64,000 nucleotides of DNA. Source: Phaeobacter sp. G2. Its GTDB lineage: Bacteria; Pseudomonadota; Alphaproteobacteria; Rhodobacterales; Rhodobacteraceae. The notes beneath the pieces are model-generated. The model saw only the letters and a program-made list of their open reading frames with translations, made no database searches and had not been told where the DNA came from. The stretch lies in contig CP104100.1 in NCBI GenBank assembly GCA_025163595.1, forward strand, positions 1,054,001 to 1,118,000, given 5' to 3'. Within the stretch, counting starts at the first letter, position 1; each line of letters opens with the position of its first letter. Below are positions 25,109 to 35,360 of this stretch, in pieces. Position numbers and translations under genes: made by a program.

Positions 25109-27939
25109 GATCGCGCCCGTTTAGACCCTTCGGAGATCGCCTCGCGCAGTTTGCGTTCCAGGAAATCCTGTTTTGATTTTGTGTGGTATTTCAAGCCAAA
25201 CATATCCTTGACGTAGAAGGTATCCACCACCTGTTCACCATAGGTCGCGATCACCGCATTGGCGATATAGACATTGGCTCCGGCCAGTGTGCGGGTCAGA
25301 TCATACAGCAGCCCGGTGCGGTCGCGGGTGTCGACCTCGATGATGGTGTAGATCTCGGAGCCCTCATTATCAAAGGTGATATGGGTGGGGACCTTAAAGG
25401 CCTTTTCGCGCTTTTTAAACTTGGCGCGGGACTCCAGCGCCTCACCGGTCATCACCTCTCCATTGAGGGTCTTCAGGATCATCTGGGTCAGTCGCGGCAG
25501 CCGCGAGGCCTCAAACGGATGCTCATCCGCATCCTGGATCCAGAAGGCATCGGTCACATATCCGTCCTTGGTGGTGTAGCTGCGGGCATCGACCACATTG
25601 GCCCCGACCAAAGCCAGGGCGCCGGACAACCGGGCAAAAATCCCGGGATGGTCGGCCATGACAAAACAGGCACGGGTGGCGTCGCGATCATCGTCCGGAT
25701 GCAGGCGAATACCCACCTCACTGGCATCGTTTTTTGCCTCAAGCTCTTTCAGCATTTCAGCAAAATCCACATGGGCGGTAACATGAAGCCCCTGCCAATA
25801 GGGGTCATAGTGGCGCCCGGTTTCGCGTTTGAGATCGGTCTTGGACCAGTCGGACAGGGCGGCGCGCAGGGCCTTTTTGCCGGCGGCACCACGGTGCTCG
25901 CGGTTGAGCGCCTCCATGCCATTTTCCAGCGCTTCGCGGGTCTGGTTGTAGAGCGCACGCAGCAACGCGGCTTTCCAGTTGTTCCAGGTGTCCGGGCCTA
26001 CACCGCGAATGTCGCAGACCGTCAGCAGCAAGAGCAGATCCAGCCGCTTGACCGATTGCACCGCCTTGGCAAAGCCCCGCACGGTGCGCGGGTCGGCGAT
26101 ATCGCGTTTCTGCGCCATATCCGACATCAAGAGGTGATTGCGCACCAGCCACTCCACCGTTTCGCTGTCCACCTTGTTGAGACCGAGCCGCGGGGCCACC
26201 TTGCGGGCGATCTGCGCCCCCAGAATGGAATGATCCAGCTCACGTCCCTTACCGATGTCATGCAGCAGCATGGCAACCAACAGGACCTTGCGGTTGATCC
26301 CCTTGTGGATCACTTCCGACGACAGGGGCAGCTCTTCTTCCAGCTCGCCCTTCTCGATGGCGGTGAGGTTAGAGATCACCTGAATGGTGTGCTCATCCAC
26401 GGTGTAGGAGTGATACATGTTGAACTGCATCATCGCCACGATGGGTTCAAATTCGGGGATAAAGGCAGAGAGCACGCCAAGCTCGTTCATCCGGCGCAGG
26501 GCGCGTTCCGGGTTGCCATGTTTCAACAACAGATCAAGGAAGATCCGCCGGGCTTCCTTGTTGTTGCGCATATCGTCGTCGATCAGATCCAGATTGGCGG
26601 TGACCAGCCGCATGGCATCCGGGTGGATCAACATGCCGGTGCGCAGCGCCTCTTCAAAGATCCTCAACAGGTTCAACTTGTTGTTGAGAAAGGCCTCTGG
26701 GTCATTCACATCCAGCCGGTTGTGAATGACTTTGTAATCCGATTTCACCTTGGGGCGTCGGCGGAAGATCCGCTCCAGCAGGGGTGCGTCTTTTTGCTGA
26801 CTGGCCTCAAGCTTGGTCAGCAGGATCCGGGTGATATCGCCCACGGTTGTGGCATGGCGGAAATACTCCTGCATGAAGATTTCAACGCCGCGCCGACCGG
26901 CGCGATCCTTGTAGCCCATGCGGCTTGCGACCTCGACCTGCAAATCAAAGTTGAGCTGCTCGGTCGGGCGCTTGGTGGCCAGATGCAGATGCGAACGCAC
27001 CGCCCACAGGAAGTTGGCCGCAGTGGAAAACGTTTCGAGCTCTTCCGGGGAGAAAAGGCCCAGGGGGACCAGATCAGCGACGTCCTGCACCTGATAGACA
27101 TATTTGGCGATCCAGTAGAGCGATTGCAGATCACGCAACCCGCCTTTGCCCTCTTTCACGTTGGGCTCAACCATATAGCGCTGGCCCTGTTTGGAATGAC
27201 GGTCGTCGCGCTCGGTCAGTTTTGCTTCGATGAAATCATGGGCGTCGCGGGAAAACAGCTCGCTGCGCAGACGGGTTTCCAGCTCATCTGCCAGATCGCG
27301 GTCGCCGGTAAGGAATCGCTGCTCCAGCATGGCGGTGCGGATGGTGTAATCTTCCGTCCCAAGCCGGATGCAGTCCTTTATCGTCCGGCTGGAGTGTCCC
27401 ACCTTGAGCCGCAGATCCCAGAGGATATAGAGCATCGATTCAATGAGGCTCTCAGCCCAGGCGGTGATCTTGTAGGGGGTAAGGAACATCAGATCGACGT
27501 CGGAAAACGGTGCCATCTCGCCGCGGCCATAGCCCCCCACCGCGATGAGGGCGATCCGTTCACCCGATGTCGGGGTGCCCACGGGATGCAGATAAGTGGT
27601 GGCCACATGGAAGGCCGTCAGCACCAGCCCATCGGTCAGATAGCTGTAGGATTTTGTCAGGGCGCGGGCAGAAAAAGGGGCCTCGGCAAAGGCCGCTGCA
27701 ATGATGGCGCGGCCCTGCTGATTGGCCTCACGCAGCAGGGCAACGGCTTCGCCGCGCAGGGCGTCTGGCGCAACCTCTTTGGCAAGGGTTGCAAGCTGGG
27801 CCTGGACCTCAGCGAAGTCAAAAATAGCGGTAGCATCACAAATCAGCCCAGAGCCAAAGGGAGCTATGGGCTGATCTTGATGGGCCGTCCGGGCAGGATC
27901 AGGATCCTGCGCCGGGGAAGCTGCTGGGGGCTGCGTCAA
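25105..27939 (-). CDS. glnD: Bifunctional uridylyltransferase/uridylyl-removing enzyme GlnD
   Basis: A 944-residue nitrogen sensor that adds or removes UMP on PII proteins according to glutamine. The nucleotidyltransferase domain shows GGYGRGEMAPFSDVDLMFL near 130. The HD hydrolase domain shows MLLHDIGKGRELDHSILGA near 520. Two ACT domains close the protein (near 740 and 850: HPGIFARLSGALALVGANV and DRTGLLYDLTRTLAGANVYIANA). The best start is TTG at 27939, preceded by AGAAGG, which overlaps the LpoA-like gene by 41 bases. It is coupled to murJ downstream. Confidence 0.95.
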   Translation of the reverse strand: MTQPPAASPAQDPDPARTAHQDQPIAPFGSGLICDATAIFDFAEVQAQLATLAKEVAPDALRGEAVALLREANQQGRAIIAAAFAEAPFSARALTKSYSYLTDGLVLTAFHVATTYLHPVGTPTSGERIALIAVGGYGRGEMAPFSDVDLMFLTPYKITAWAESLIESMLYILWDLRLKVGHSSRTIKDCIRLGTEDYTIRTAMLEQRFLTGDRDLADELETRLRSELFSRDAHDFIEAKLTERDDRHSKQGQRYMVEPNVKEGKGGLRDLQSLYWIAKYVYQVQDVADLVPLGLFSPEELETFSTAANFLWAVRSHLHLATKRPTEQLNFDLQVEVASRMGYKDRAGRRGVEIFMQEYFRHATTVGDITRILLTKLEASQQKDAPLLERIFRRRPKVKSDYKVIHNRLDVNDPEAFLNNKLNLLRIFEEALRTGMLIHPDAMRLVTANLDLIDDDMRNNKEARRIFLDLLLKHGNPERALRRMNELGVLSAFIPEFEPIVAMMQFNMYHSYTVDEHTIQVISNLTAIEKGELEEELPLSSEVIHKGINRKVLLVAMLLHDIGKGRELDHSILGAQIARKVAPRLGLNKVDSETVEWLVRNHLLMSDMAQKRDIADPRTVRGFAKAVQSVKRLDLLLLLTVCDIRGVGPDTWNNWKAALLRALYNQTREALENGMEALNREHRGAAGKKALRAALSDWSKTDLKRETGRHYDPYWQGLHVTAHVDFAEMLKELEAKNDASEVGIRLHPDDDRDATRACFVMADHPGIFARLSGALALVGANVVDARSYTTKDGYVTDAFWIQDADEHPFEASRLPRLTQMILKTLNGEVMTGEALESRAKFKKREKAFKVPTHITFDNEGSEIYTIIEVDTRDRTGLLYDLTRTLAGANVYIANAVIATYGEQVVDTFYVKDMFGLKYHTKSKQDFLERKLREAISEGSKRARS

Positions 27940-29071
27940 TGATGACTACCTTCTGTTCTTGAATCGTTGCAATGGCCAGGCCGCGGTCATTGGTGCCATC
28001 AGGGCGCAGACGGAAGATACCGCCGGTGCCGTGGAACCCTGCACCCTGTGTCAGCGCTGCCGCTGTCAGAGCATCCGCTTTGCCAGCGCCGACCAGCGCG
28101 CCAATTGCGGCGATCCCATCATAAGCCAGCCCACCAATGGAATGGGGCGCATTGCCATAGGTCGCCTCGTAGCGATCGCGGAAGCCACGGGCCTTGCCGG
28201 GATCCGGCATGGCGAACCAGCTGCCCTGAACCCCCGGCAGCGCCAGGGTCTGGGCGGGAACATCCCAGCGGGTCAGGCCAATGTATTGCACGTCGGTGGG
28301 TTTGACCCCGGCTTCGGGCAGCAATTGAGTCAGCAGTGGCAGGGCGCCGGCCGTGGTGGCGGTCAAGAACAGCGCATCCACGCCGCCGCTGCCTGTCGCA
28401 GAGCGGATTTGTGGAATGGCGTTGATGACGCCTTTTTGTGACAGCTCGTAGCCAATGCTGCCGGAAACATTCACACCGGACTGGGCCGCAGCGTTGCGGA
28501 TCGCAGCTTGTCCTGCCAGCCCCGAGGCATTGTTGCCGCCTGCAATCAGGATATTGTTTTTGCCCTGGGACTTGGCATAGGCGGTCAGGCGGCGGGCGGT
28601 GTTGTCATAGGTTGGCCCCAGAATGAAGACGTTGCCGCCCGCGATCGAGGTGGTGTTGGAAAAGGCCAGAACATTGACGCCCTTGCGGGCGGCGGCGATG
28701 CCAGCAGCATTGGCGGCTTCGGCATAAACCGGGCCCAGAATGATCCGGGCGCCACCATTCACCGCCTCTGTGGCGGCGGCGGCGGCACGGGTCGGATCGC
28801 CGGCCGTGTCATAGATGCGCAGGTCAATCTGCACGCCCTGCAGATCCGCGATCGCCAGACGGGCAGCGTTTTCCAGGCTTTGCGCCAGCACCGAGTCGCC
28901 AGACTGGGCGGAACCGCGCGGCACCAGCAGCGCGACGGGAACGGGTTTAGACGTATTGATTGTGGGTCCGCCGCCGATCGCAATCGGATCGCAGGCGGCC
29001 AGTGCAAATGTGGAAATCGCGGCGATTGCAGACAAAGTTGCCTTGCGGGCCCGCTTGAAAACAGCAAACAT
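27899..29071 (-). CDS. Penicillin-binding protein activator (LpoA-like lipoprotein)
   Basis: A 390-residue periplasmic-binding-protein-like lipoprotein. The signal peptide ends in a lipobox, FALAAC, with the acylated cysteine at residue 27. The mature part has a type I Leu/Ile/Val-binding fold (VPVALLVPRGSAQSGDSVLAQSLENAARLAI; GARIILGPVYAEAAN). It matches the C-terminal half of LpoA, which activates PBP1A in enterobacteria. It diverges from rsmI, a pairing also seen for lpoA in gammaproteobacteria. Activation of a PBP is by homology. Confidence 0.88.
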   Translation of the reverse strand: MFAVFKRARKATLSAIAAISTFALAACDPIAIGGGPTINTSKPVPVALLVPRGSAQSGDSVLAQSLENAARLAIADLQGVQIDLRIYDTAGDPTRAAAAATEAVNGGARIILGPVYAEAANAAGIAAARKGVNVLAFSNTTSIAGGNVFILGPTYDNTARRLTAYAKSQGKNNILIAGGNNASGLAGQAAIRNAAAQSGVNVSGSIGYELSQKGVINAIPQIRSATGSGGVDALFLTATTAGALPLLTQLLPEAGVKPTDVQYIGLTRWDVPAQTLALPGVQGSWFAMPDPGKARGFRDRYEATYGNAPHSIGGLAYDGIAAIGALVGAGKADALTAAALTQGAGFHGTGGIFRLRPDGTNDRGLAIATIQEQKVVIIDAAPSSFPGAGS

Positions 29072-29157
29072 AATAGACTTGTAACTCCCCTTGTCCGGCG
29101 CTTGTGCACCGTGTTGGTTCCGGGGGGATAATAAACGACCAAAAAGGCGGGTCCAGC

Positions 29158-30015
29158 GTGAATCATCAGATCGTCAATTTGTTGCCGGGACTGTATTTTG
29201 TGGCAACACCTCTGGGCACGGCGCGCGACATCACGCTGCGGGCGCTGGATGTGCTGGCCTCGGCAGATCTGATCGCCGCCGAAGACACCCGGTCACTGCG
29301 CCGTCTGATGGAAATCCACGGCGTGCCGCTGGGTGAGCGCCATGTCATTGCCTACCATGACCATAGCGGAGTGGGTGCACGCGGCAAATTGCTGGCCGCA
29401 TTGGCGGCCGGAAAATCGGTTGCCTATGCCTCCGAAGCGGGCATGCCACTGATCGCCGATCCTGGATATGGCCTGTCCAAAGCCGCCGCGGAGGCGGGAC
29501 ATCTGGTGACGTCTGCGCCCGGAGCCACAGCTGTGACCACGGCGCTGGCGCTGGCGGGTCTGCCGACAGATGCGTTCTTTTTTGCGGGCTTTTTACCCAA
29601 TGCCAGCGGGGCCCGGCGCAAACGGCTGGAAGAGGTCGCGGCGATTCCCGGCACTCTGGCCTTTTACGAATCCCCCAAACGGATCGCCGCCTCGGTTGCG
29701 GATATGGCGGAAGTACTGGGCAATCGCCCGGCGGCCCTGTGCCGCGAGCTGACCAAGAAATTCGAAGAGGTGCGGCGCCTGCCCTTGGCCGATCTGGCCG
29801 CCAGCCTGGTGGATCACCCGGTGAAGGGCGAAATTGTCGTGCTGGTGGATCGGGCCTCGCAGGTGGTCGTAAGCGACGGTGACATCGAAAGCGATCTGCG
29901 GGCCGCTCTGGTCGATAACTCGGTTAAAGATGCCGCCGCCATAGTCTCGGAGGCCCATGAAATGCCGCGTCGCAAGGTCTACCAGTTGGCGCTGAAACTG
30001 GCGAAAGAGAGCTAA
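29158..30015 (+). CDS. rsmI: 16S rRNA 2'-O-ribose C1402 methyltransferase
   Basis: A 285-residue tetrapyrrole-methylase-fold enzyme that methylates the ribose of C1402 in the decoding centre. Motifs are GLYFVATPLGTARDITLRALDVL, AAEDTRSLRRLM near 45, SEAGMPLIADPGYGLS near 90, and PGATAVTTALALAGLP near 120. The GTG at 29158 is preferred: it has AAGGCGG upstream and matches the family start, while the in-frame ATG at 29104 adds 18 unlikely residues. The stop is one base before yraN. Confidence 0.95.
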   Translation: MNHQIVNLLPGLYFVATPLGTARDITLRALDVLASADLIAAEDTRSLRRLMEIHGVPLGERHVIAYHDHSGVGARGKLLAALAAGKSVAYASEAGMPLIADPGYGLSKAAAEAGHLVTSAPGATAVTTALALAGLPTDAFFFAGFLPNASGARRKRLEEVAAIPGTLAFYESPKRIAASVADMAEVLGNRPAALCRELTKKFEEVRRLPLADLAASLVDHPVKGEIVVLVDRASQVVVSDGDIESDLRAALVDNSVKDAAAIVSEAHEMPRRKVYQLALKLAKES

Positions 30016-30016
30016 G

Positions 30017-30391
30017 ATGCCCAAGCCGCCTGCCTCTACCGGATTGCGCGCGCATCTTGCGGGGGCTGCGGCAGAGGACCAGGCGGCGCGCGCCTATGAG
30101 GCGCTGGGTTATGCGCTGGTTGAACAGCGCTGGCGCGGGGCCGCCGGAGAGATCGACCTGATCCTGCGCAGGGGCGCGCTGCTGGTCTTTGCCGAGGTCA
30201 AGACCGGCCCCAGCTATGCGGCGGCACTTGCGAGAATCACGCCCCGGCAAATGCGTCGGGTGCAGGCCTCAGCCGCCTTGTTTCTGGATCAGCAACCTGA
30301 GGGCGCCTTGAGCGAGGCGCGCATTGATGTGGTGCTGGTCTTTGGCACAGGCGAGGTCGAGATCCTGGAAAACGCCTATGGTCAGGGCTGA
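30017..30391 (+). CDS. YraN family protein (UPF0102, endonuclease-like fold)
   Basis: A 124-residue member of the UPF0102 family with the restriction-endonuclease-like core GEIDLILRRGALLVFAEVKTG near 45-65, which holds the D and E-x-K residues of that fold. The family usually follows rsmI, as here, and its job is not settled. ATG at 30017 with GAGAG upstream inside rsmI. Confidence 0.93.
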   Translation: MPKPPASTGLRAHLAGAAAEDQAARAYEALGYALVEQRWRGAAGEIDLILRRGALLVFAEVKTGPSYAAALARITPRQMRRVQASAALFLDQQPEGALSEARIDVVLVFGTGEVEILENAYGQG

Positions 30392-30475
30392 TCCTGGTCG
30401 CAGCAATTTGAACAAGGCATATTGAACCTCGCCCCCGGCTGCGCCATCTATGGCGAAAGCAAAAGGGAACCTGCC

Positions 30476-31411
30476 ATGAAAATTGCCTTCCAGATGGACC
30501 CGATTATGGGTGTGGACATCAACGCTGACAGCAGCTTTCGCCTGGCGGAAGAGGCCCAGGCGCGGGGCCATGAGCTGTTTTTCTACCTGCCCGATCAACT
30601 GGCCTATCAGGAGGGCAAGATCACCGCACGCGGCCAGGACATGACCGTGCAGCGGGTGGCTGGGACGCCCGCTATCTTGGGGGAGATGCGCGAAGTTGAT
30701 CTGGCCGAGTTTGACGTGATCTGGCTGCGTCAGGATCCGCCTTTTGACATGCATTACATCACTTTGACGCATCTTCTGGACCGGCTGAAAGACGACTGCC
30801 TGGTGGTGAATGATCCCTTCTGGGTGCGTAACTATCCGGAAAAACTGCTGGTTCTGGACTTCCCCGACCTGACCCCGCCCACGGCCATTGCCCGGGATCT
30901 GGACACCATCAAGGCCTTCAAGGCCAAGCATGGCGATGTGATCTTGAAACCGCTTTATGGAAATGGCGGCGCCGGGGTGTTCCGGTTGGATGCCAATGAC
31001 CGCAACCTGACCTCATTGCATGAGCTGTTCACCGGCTTTAGCCGCGAGCCACTGATCGTGCAGAAGTTCCTGCCCGATGTCAGCAATGGCGACAAACGGG
31101 TGATCCTGGTGGACGGCGAACCTGTCGGGGCGATCAACCGGGTGCCTGCGGCGGGCGAAACCCGCTCGAACATGCATGTGGGGGGACGCCCTGAAAAGGT
31201 CGGCCTGACCGAGCGCGATCTGGAAATTTGTGCCGCAATCGGGCCGCTGTTGAAAGAAAAGGGCCAGATCTTTGTCGGTATCGACGTGATTGGCGACTAC
31301 CTGACCGAAATCAACGTGACCTCCCCCACCGGCATCCAGGAGTTGGAGCGCTTTGACGGGGTGAATATCGCCGAGAAGATCTGGCAGGCCATTGAGGCCA
31401 AAATCAGCTGA
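30476..31411 (+). CDS. gshB: Glutathione synthase
   Basis: A 311-residue ATP-grasp enzyme that joins glycine to gamma-glutamylcysteine. The N terminus [20 protein letters not shown] is characteristic, as are [17 protein letters not shown] near 155, [19 protein letters not shown] near 205, and [24 protein letters not shown] near 270 for metal and ATP binding. I took the ATG at 30476, since the family begins MKIAFQMD; the extension to 30422 is not conserved in type. It overlaps the next gene by one base. Confidence 0.96.
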   Translation: MKIAFQMDPIMGVDINADSSFRLAEEAQARGHELFFYLPDQLAYQEGKITARGQDMTVQRVAGTPAILGEMREVDLAEFDVIWLRQDPPFDMHYITLTHLLDRLKDDCLVVNDPFWVRNYPEKLLVLDFPDLTPPTAIARDLDTIKAFKAKHGDVILKPLYGNGGAGVFRLDANDRNLTSLHELFTGFSREPLIVQKFLPDVSNGDKRVILVDGEPVGAINRVPAAGETRSNMHVGGRPEKVGLTERDLEICAAIGPLLKEKGQIFVGIDVIGDYLTEINVTSPTGIQELERFDGVNIAEKIWQAIEAKIS

Positions 31412-32331
31412 TGAGCTGGCAGCGCCGGGCCATCAATACATGGATGCGCTATGGGTTGAAGCCGGTGCTGGAGCGGGCTGGACACCCCGATATGGCGCGG
31501 CGCAGCTTTGAGTGCCTGGCACCTGTGCTCAGCCCGGCGCTGCCGCTGATCCGGTTTCAGCGCCGCCCGGGGCCTGTGCCGCTTTATTTGCTCTCGCAGG
31601 GCAAGTGCCAGCCGGGGCGGGTTATTCTGTTTCTGCATGGCGGTGCCTATCTGGCCGGCAGTGCGCGCAGCTATCAGGGGATGTTGTCGCGCCTGTCCCG
31701 TGCCTCTGCGACAGAGATCCTGGTCCCGGACTATCGTCTGCTGCAGCAAGCGCCGTTCCCCGCCGCCTTTGACGACGCGCTGGCCTGTTGGCACCATCTG
31801 CGCCGCAGCGGATATGCTGCCCGTGATATCCTATTGGCCGGTGATAGTGCTGGGGGCGGCCTGGCACTGTCCCTGTTTGCGCATCTTCTGTCGGAGCAGG
31901 AGCCAAAGCAGGAGCGCCCTGCCGGGCTGGTGGCGTTTTCGCCCTGGTGCGATCTAACCCTGAGCGGTGCCAGCGTTCAGGGCAACCGCCACCGGGATGC
32001 CATCATACCCACGGCACGGATGCAGGAGGCGGTTGATCTTTACCTGGGCGGTGCCGAACCGACAGATGCGCGGGCCTCACCATTGTTTGCCGATTTTCCA
32101 AACCCGCCGCCGGTGCTGATCCAGGTTGGCGATGGCGAAGTGCTGCGATCCGATGCGGATCGCATGGCTGCGCGGCTGCTGGCAGCAGGCGGTGAGGTGC
32201 ATTTGAAGGTCTGGAAGGATGTGCCCCATGTCTGGCAGTTTTTGGCAGGCATCCTGCCCGAAGGCCAGGCGGCGCTGGAGGAGGCCGCAGTTTTTGTGCG
32301 TACAGCCTTTGCCACAGCCTCAGCTGAGTAA
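31411..32331 (+). CDS. Alpha/beta hydrolase, HSL-type esterase/lipase
   Basis: A 306-residue esterase of the hormone-sensitive-lipase family. The oxyanion motif is LFLHGGAYLAGS near 70, the nucleophile elbow is LAGDSAGGGLALSL near 145, the acid is in IQVGDGEVLRSDADRMA near 250, and the histidine in DVPHVWQFL near 275. The ATG overlaps the gshB stop (TGATG), so translation is coupled. Its 3' end overlaps the convergent comM stop by 12 bases. Substrate unknown. Confidence 0.9.
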   Translation: MSWQRRAINTWMRYGLKPVLERAGHPDMARRSFECLAPVLSPALPLIRFQRRPGPVPLYLLSQGKCQPGRVILFLHGGAYLAGSARSYQGMLSRLSRASATEILVPDYRLLQQAPFPAAFDDALACWHHLRRSGYAARDILLAGDSAGGGLALSLFAHLLSEQEPKQERPAGLVAFSPWCDLTLSGASVQGNRHRDAIIPTARMQEAVDLYLGGAEPTDARASPLFADFPNPPPVLIQVGDGEVLRSDADRMAARLLAAGGEVHLKVWKDVPHVWQFLAGILPEGQAALEEAAVFVRTAFATASAE

Positions 32332-33828
32332 CGGCAGGCGAAAGCTCAGGGCCTCGGCCAGATGTGGGCGTTCAACCTGGTCACAACAGGCAAGGTCGGC
32401 AATGGTGCGGGCAACGCGCATCACCCGGTGATAGCCACGCGCCGAGAGGCCGAATTGTTCAGCGGCGCGCTGCAACAGCTGGCGGCTAGTGTCGGTCAAT
32501 GCGGTGGCCTGCTCCAGTACCGCGCCTTCGGCATCCGCATTCAGCCAGACCTCGGGCAGGTCGCGATAGCGCGCCGTCTGGATTTCACGGGCGATGGCCA
32601 CCCGCTGCGCCGCTTCGGGGGAGCCCTCATCCGCGGCGGGCAGATCCAGATCTGTATAGGCCACGGGCGGCACTTCGATACGCAGGTCAAATCGGTCCAG
32701 CATTGGGCCGGAAATGCGCCCCAGATAGTCCTCGCCACAGCCCGGTGCCCGGGCGCAGGCGCGGGCGGCATCGGCCAGATAGCCGCATTTGCAGGGGTTG
32801 GCCGCCGCCACCAGCATAAACCGGCTGGGGTAGCGGATATGGGCATTGGCCCTGGCAATCATCACCTCGCCGGACTCCAGCGGCTGGCGCAGGGTTTCCA
32901 GCACCGCGCGGTTGAACTCGGGCAATTCATCCAGAAACAACACGCCGTTGTGGGCCAGGCTGATTTCACCGGGTTGCGCCCGCCTGCCGCCACCAACGAT
33001 AGCTGCCATCGAGGCAGTATGATGGGGTTCACGAAAGGGGCGGCTGCGATTGATGCCGCCTTCGTCGATGAGGCCACAGAGGGAGTGGATCATCGCGGTT
33101 TCCAGCGCCTCAGCTGGGGTGAGCGGCGGCAGGATCGAGGGCAGCCGGGCCGCCAGCATGGACTTCCCGGAGCCGGGCGGGCCGACAAGCAGCAGGTGAT
33201 GGCGTCCGGCGGCGGCGATTTCCAGGGCGCGTTTGGCTTGTTCCTGACCCTTGATGTCGCGCAGATCGCGCCGAATGGGATCGCTGCGCATCTCTCCGGG
33301 GCGGGCCGGGGCGAGCGGCATCTCGCCGGTAAAATGGCGCACCACTTCGGTCAGGCTGGCCGCGCCTATGACCAGCGCATCACCGGCCCAGGCGGCCTCC
33401 GCCGCCGAGACTTTGGGGCAGAGCAGATGCCGGTCGGTGGCAGCGGCCCCCATTGCGGCGGGCAGGGCACCGGTGACAGGCATCAGCATGCCATCCAGGG
33501 ACAGCTCTCCCAAGGCGACGGTTTGCGCCACCGCGTCCGGCGGGATGAGACCAATGGCAGCGAGCAGCGCCAGGGCGATGGGAAGATCAAAATGGCTGCC
33601 TTCCTTGGGTAGATCCGCAGGCGACAGGTTGACCGTTATCCGCTTGGCCGGCAGGGCAATCGACATGGAAGCAAAGGCAGCGCGCACCCGTTCACGGGCT
33701 TCTGATACCGCCTTATCCGGCAGGCCGACGATGGCAAAGGCAGGCAGGCCAGCCACCAGGGAGCATTGCACCTCGACGGGGCGTGCATCTATGCCGTGAA
33801 AGGCAACTGTGTTTGCACGGCTGATCAT
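32320..33828 (-). CDS. comM: YifB/ComM family Mg chelatase-like AAA+ ATPase
   Basis: A 502-residue protein with an N-terminal Lon-protease-like domain (ANTVAFHGIDARPVEVQCSLVAGLPAFAIVGLPDKAVSEARERVRAAF), a central AAA+ module with Walker A GPPGSGKSMLA near 215 and Walker B VLFLDELPEF near 300, and a C-terminal Mg-chelatase domain ending ARTIADLA. In Vibrio the ComM helicase promotes branch migration in natural transformation; whether this host is competent is not shown. ATG at 33828. Confidence 0.93.
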   Translation of the reverse strand: MISRANTVAFHGIDARPVEVQCSLVAGLPAFAIVGLPDKAVSEARERVRAAFASMSIALPAKRITVNLSPADLPKEGSHFDLPIALALLAAIGLIPPDAVAQTVALGELSLDGMLMPVTGALPAAMGAAATDRHLLCPKVSAAEAAWAGDALVIGAASLTEVVRHFTGEMPLAPARPGEMRSDPIRRDLRDIKGQEQAKRALEIAAAGRHHLLLVGPPGSGKSMLAARLPSILPPLTPAEALETAMIHSLCGLIDEGGINRSRPFREPHHTASMAAIVGGGRRAQPGEISLAHNGVLFLDELPEFNRAVLETLRQPLESGEVMIARANAHIRYPSRFMLVAAANPCKCGYLADAARACARAPGCGEDYLGRISGPMLDRFDLRIEVPPVAYTDLDLPAADEGSPEAAQRVAIAREIQTARYRDLPEVWLNADAEGAVLEQATALTDTSRQLLQRAAEQFGLSARGYHRVMRVARTIADLACCDQVERPHLAEALSFRLPLLS

Positions 33829-34011
33829 GCCACTCCATTCCCTTGATCAAACAAGGAAAAATCATAGCCTCCGTGGTATCGGAGTCTGCACGTCTGGTGG
33901 GAAACATGGCGCTTTTTGTGCTGATTTCCCGCAAGCATTACGCTGTTGGCCGCTTTGGGCCGCAACCAGGTAGAGGGCCTGCGGGAAAAGGGGGCAGGCG
34001 GTTGGGCTGGG

Positions 34012-34695
34012 CTAGCCGATGGGCCAGGCCGCCCGCTCCAGATCCAGAAGGTAGGGTTCGGGATCGTAGGTGACCTTCCGTGCGAGGCTCTGCCATTTCA
34101 GAACCGCCGGATCCGACAGCAGCAGCTCGCAGTACGTGCGCGTCGCGGCAGAGACCGGCAGGTCATAGCCAATGATCCGCGCGGCCACTGGGGTGTAGAA
34201 CACCTCAGCCAGCGAGTAGCTGCCAAAGAGATAGCCATCCGGCGCACCAGAGATTTTGCGGGCATGGGCAAAAAGCGCCTCAATCCGTGCAAGATCTGCC
34301 AGCACCGCCTTGGAGGGGGTGAATCCCTGCCAGACATGGGACAGCTGCATCGGACAATCGCCACGCAGAGCGGCAAAACCGGCGACCATTTCGCTCACCA
34401 ACCAGCGCGCTGTGGCGCGTTGATCTGCAGCCCTGGGCCAAAGCCCGGCTGTTGGGAAATGTTCAGCCAGAGTTTCCCCCATGGCCAGGCTCTCGCCAAT
34501 CACCAGCCCCTGATCGGTTTCCAGCGCTGGGACCAGGCGGGCAGGGGCCAGATGGGCCATATCCTGCACCATGGTGCCCGCGTAGAGCCCCACCAGATGG
34601 ATGTTATGCGGAATTGCAAATTTTTCGAGCATGAGCCAGCCGCGCAACGACCAACTGGAATACATGCGATCACCAATATAAAGTTCATAAGCCAT
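34012..34695 (-). CDS. Glutathione S-transferase family protein
   Basis: A 227-residue GST. The N-terminal domain has IGDRMYSSWSLRGWLMLEKF, with serine residues where the catalytic one is expected, then the cis-proline motif ARLVPALETDQGLVIGESLAMGETL. The C-terminal helical domain has FLFGSYSLAEVFYTPVAARI-like sequence near 170. It is not closely like the other GST in the window. ATG at 34695. Substrate unknown. Confidence 0.88.
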   Translation of the reverse strand: MAYELYIGDRMYSSWSLRGWLMLEKFAIPHNIHLVGLYAGTMVQDMAHLAPARLVPALETDQGLVIGESLAMGETLAEHFPTAGLWPRAADQRATARWLVSEMVAGFAALRGDCPMQLSHVWQGFTPSKAVLADLARIEALFAHARKISGAPDGYLFGSYSLAEVFYTPVAARIIGYDLPVSAATRTYCELLLSDPAVLKWQSLARKVTYDPEPYLLDLERAAWPIG

Positions 34696-34778
34696 GGCAG
34701 CAGCTTAGCAACGCAAGATGCATTCTCAAATCGAATATTTGTGAGAGCATGCATCACAAATTTTGATGAATTTTGACC

Positions 34779-35360
34779 TTAGATAAGCTGGTTGAGCGCA
34801 CCGCTGCGCCAGCCCTCTGGTCCATAGAACAGCTCACTAACCGACAGGTTGTCAATACGGTGCGAGAAAGCCGCCTCTGCGCTGAGGCCTGCAGCCCGCT
34901 GAATCTGCGTCAGGATCTGGCCAAAATGGCCGACCACCACCAGATCACGCCCGGCATGGGTGGCGAGCAGGCTGTCAATGGCATCGTTGACCCGGGCACA
35001 GACTTCATTCCAGCTTTCCCCTCCGGGAGGGGTGGTGTCGCCGGGGGTCTCCCAATAGGCCCGAATGCGGCTGGGGTCTTCGGCGTCGATCTCTTTCCAG
35101 CTGCGCAGCTCCCAGTCGCCAAAATGGATTTCGCGCAGGGCTGGCATATGGGGCAGGCGCTGGCGGTTGCCTTGCACTGCCGTTGCGGTTTCAACCGCGC
35201 GGATCAGATCGGAGGAGACTACCAGAGCCTCGGGCGGTAATGCCGCTTCAAGCCGCGACAGGGCAGCAGTATCCGAAAGATCTGCGGGCAGATCAGACCA
35301 GCCAACCATGGTTTTGGCATGGGTGGGACCATGGCGGACAAGAAACAGGCGCGATGTCAT
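34779..35360 (-). CDS. Histidine phosphatase family protein (CobC-like)
   Basis: A 193-residue phosphoglycerate-mutase-like phosphatase. The catalytic histidine lies in LVRHGPTHAKTMVGWSD near residue 10, with partner histidine in VVVGHFGQILTQ near 142 and the arginine in SSDLIRAVETA near 55. Its start overlaps the cobU stop by four bases, so a role as alpha-ribazole-5'-phosphate phosphatase in the cobalamin lower-ligand pathway is likely but rests on context. Confidence 0.85.
   Translation of the reverse strand: MTSRLFLVRHGPTHAKTMVGWSDLPADLSDTAALSRLEAALPPEALVVSSDLIRAVETATAVQGNRQRLPHMPALREIHFGDWELRSWKEIDAEDPSRIRAYWETPGDTTPPGGESWNEVCARVNDAIDSLLATHAGRDLVVVGHFGQILTQIQRAAGLSAEAAFSHRIDNLSVSELFYGPEGWRSGALNQLI

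Noticed and set aside
25183..27942. A 919-residue open frame on the strand opposite glnD
   Set aside because: It is antisense to a well-supported gene across nearly its full length, as often occurs in GC-rich DNA, and its product has no family character.
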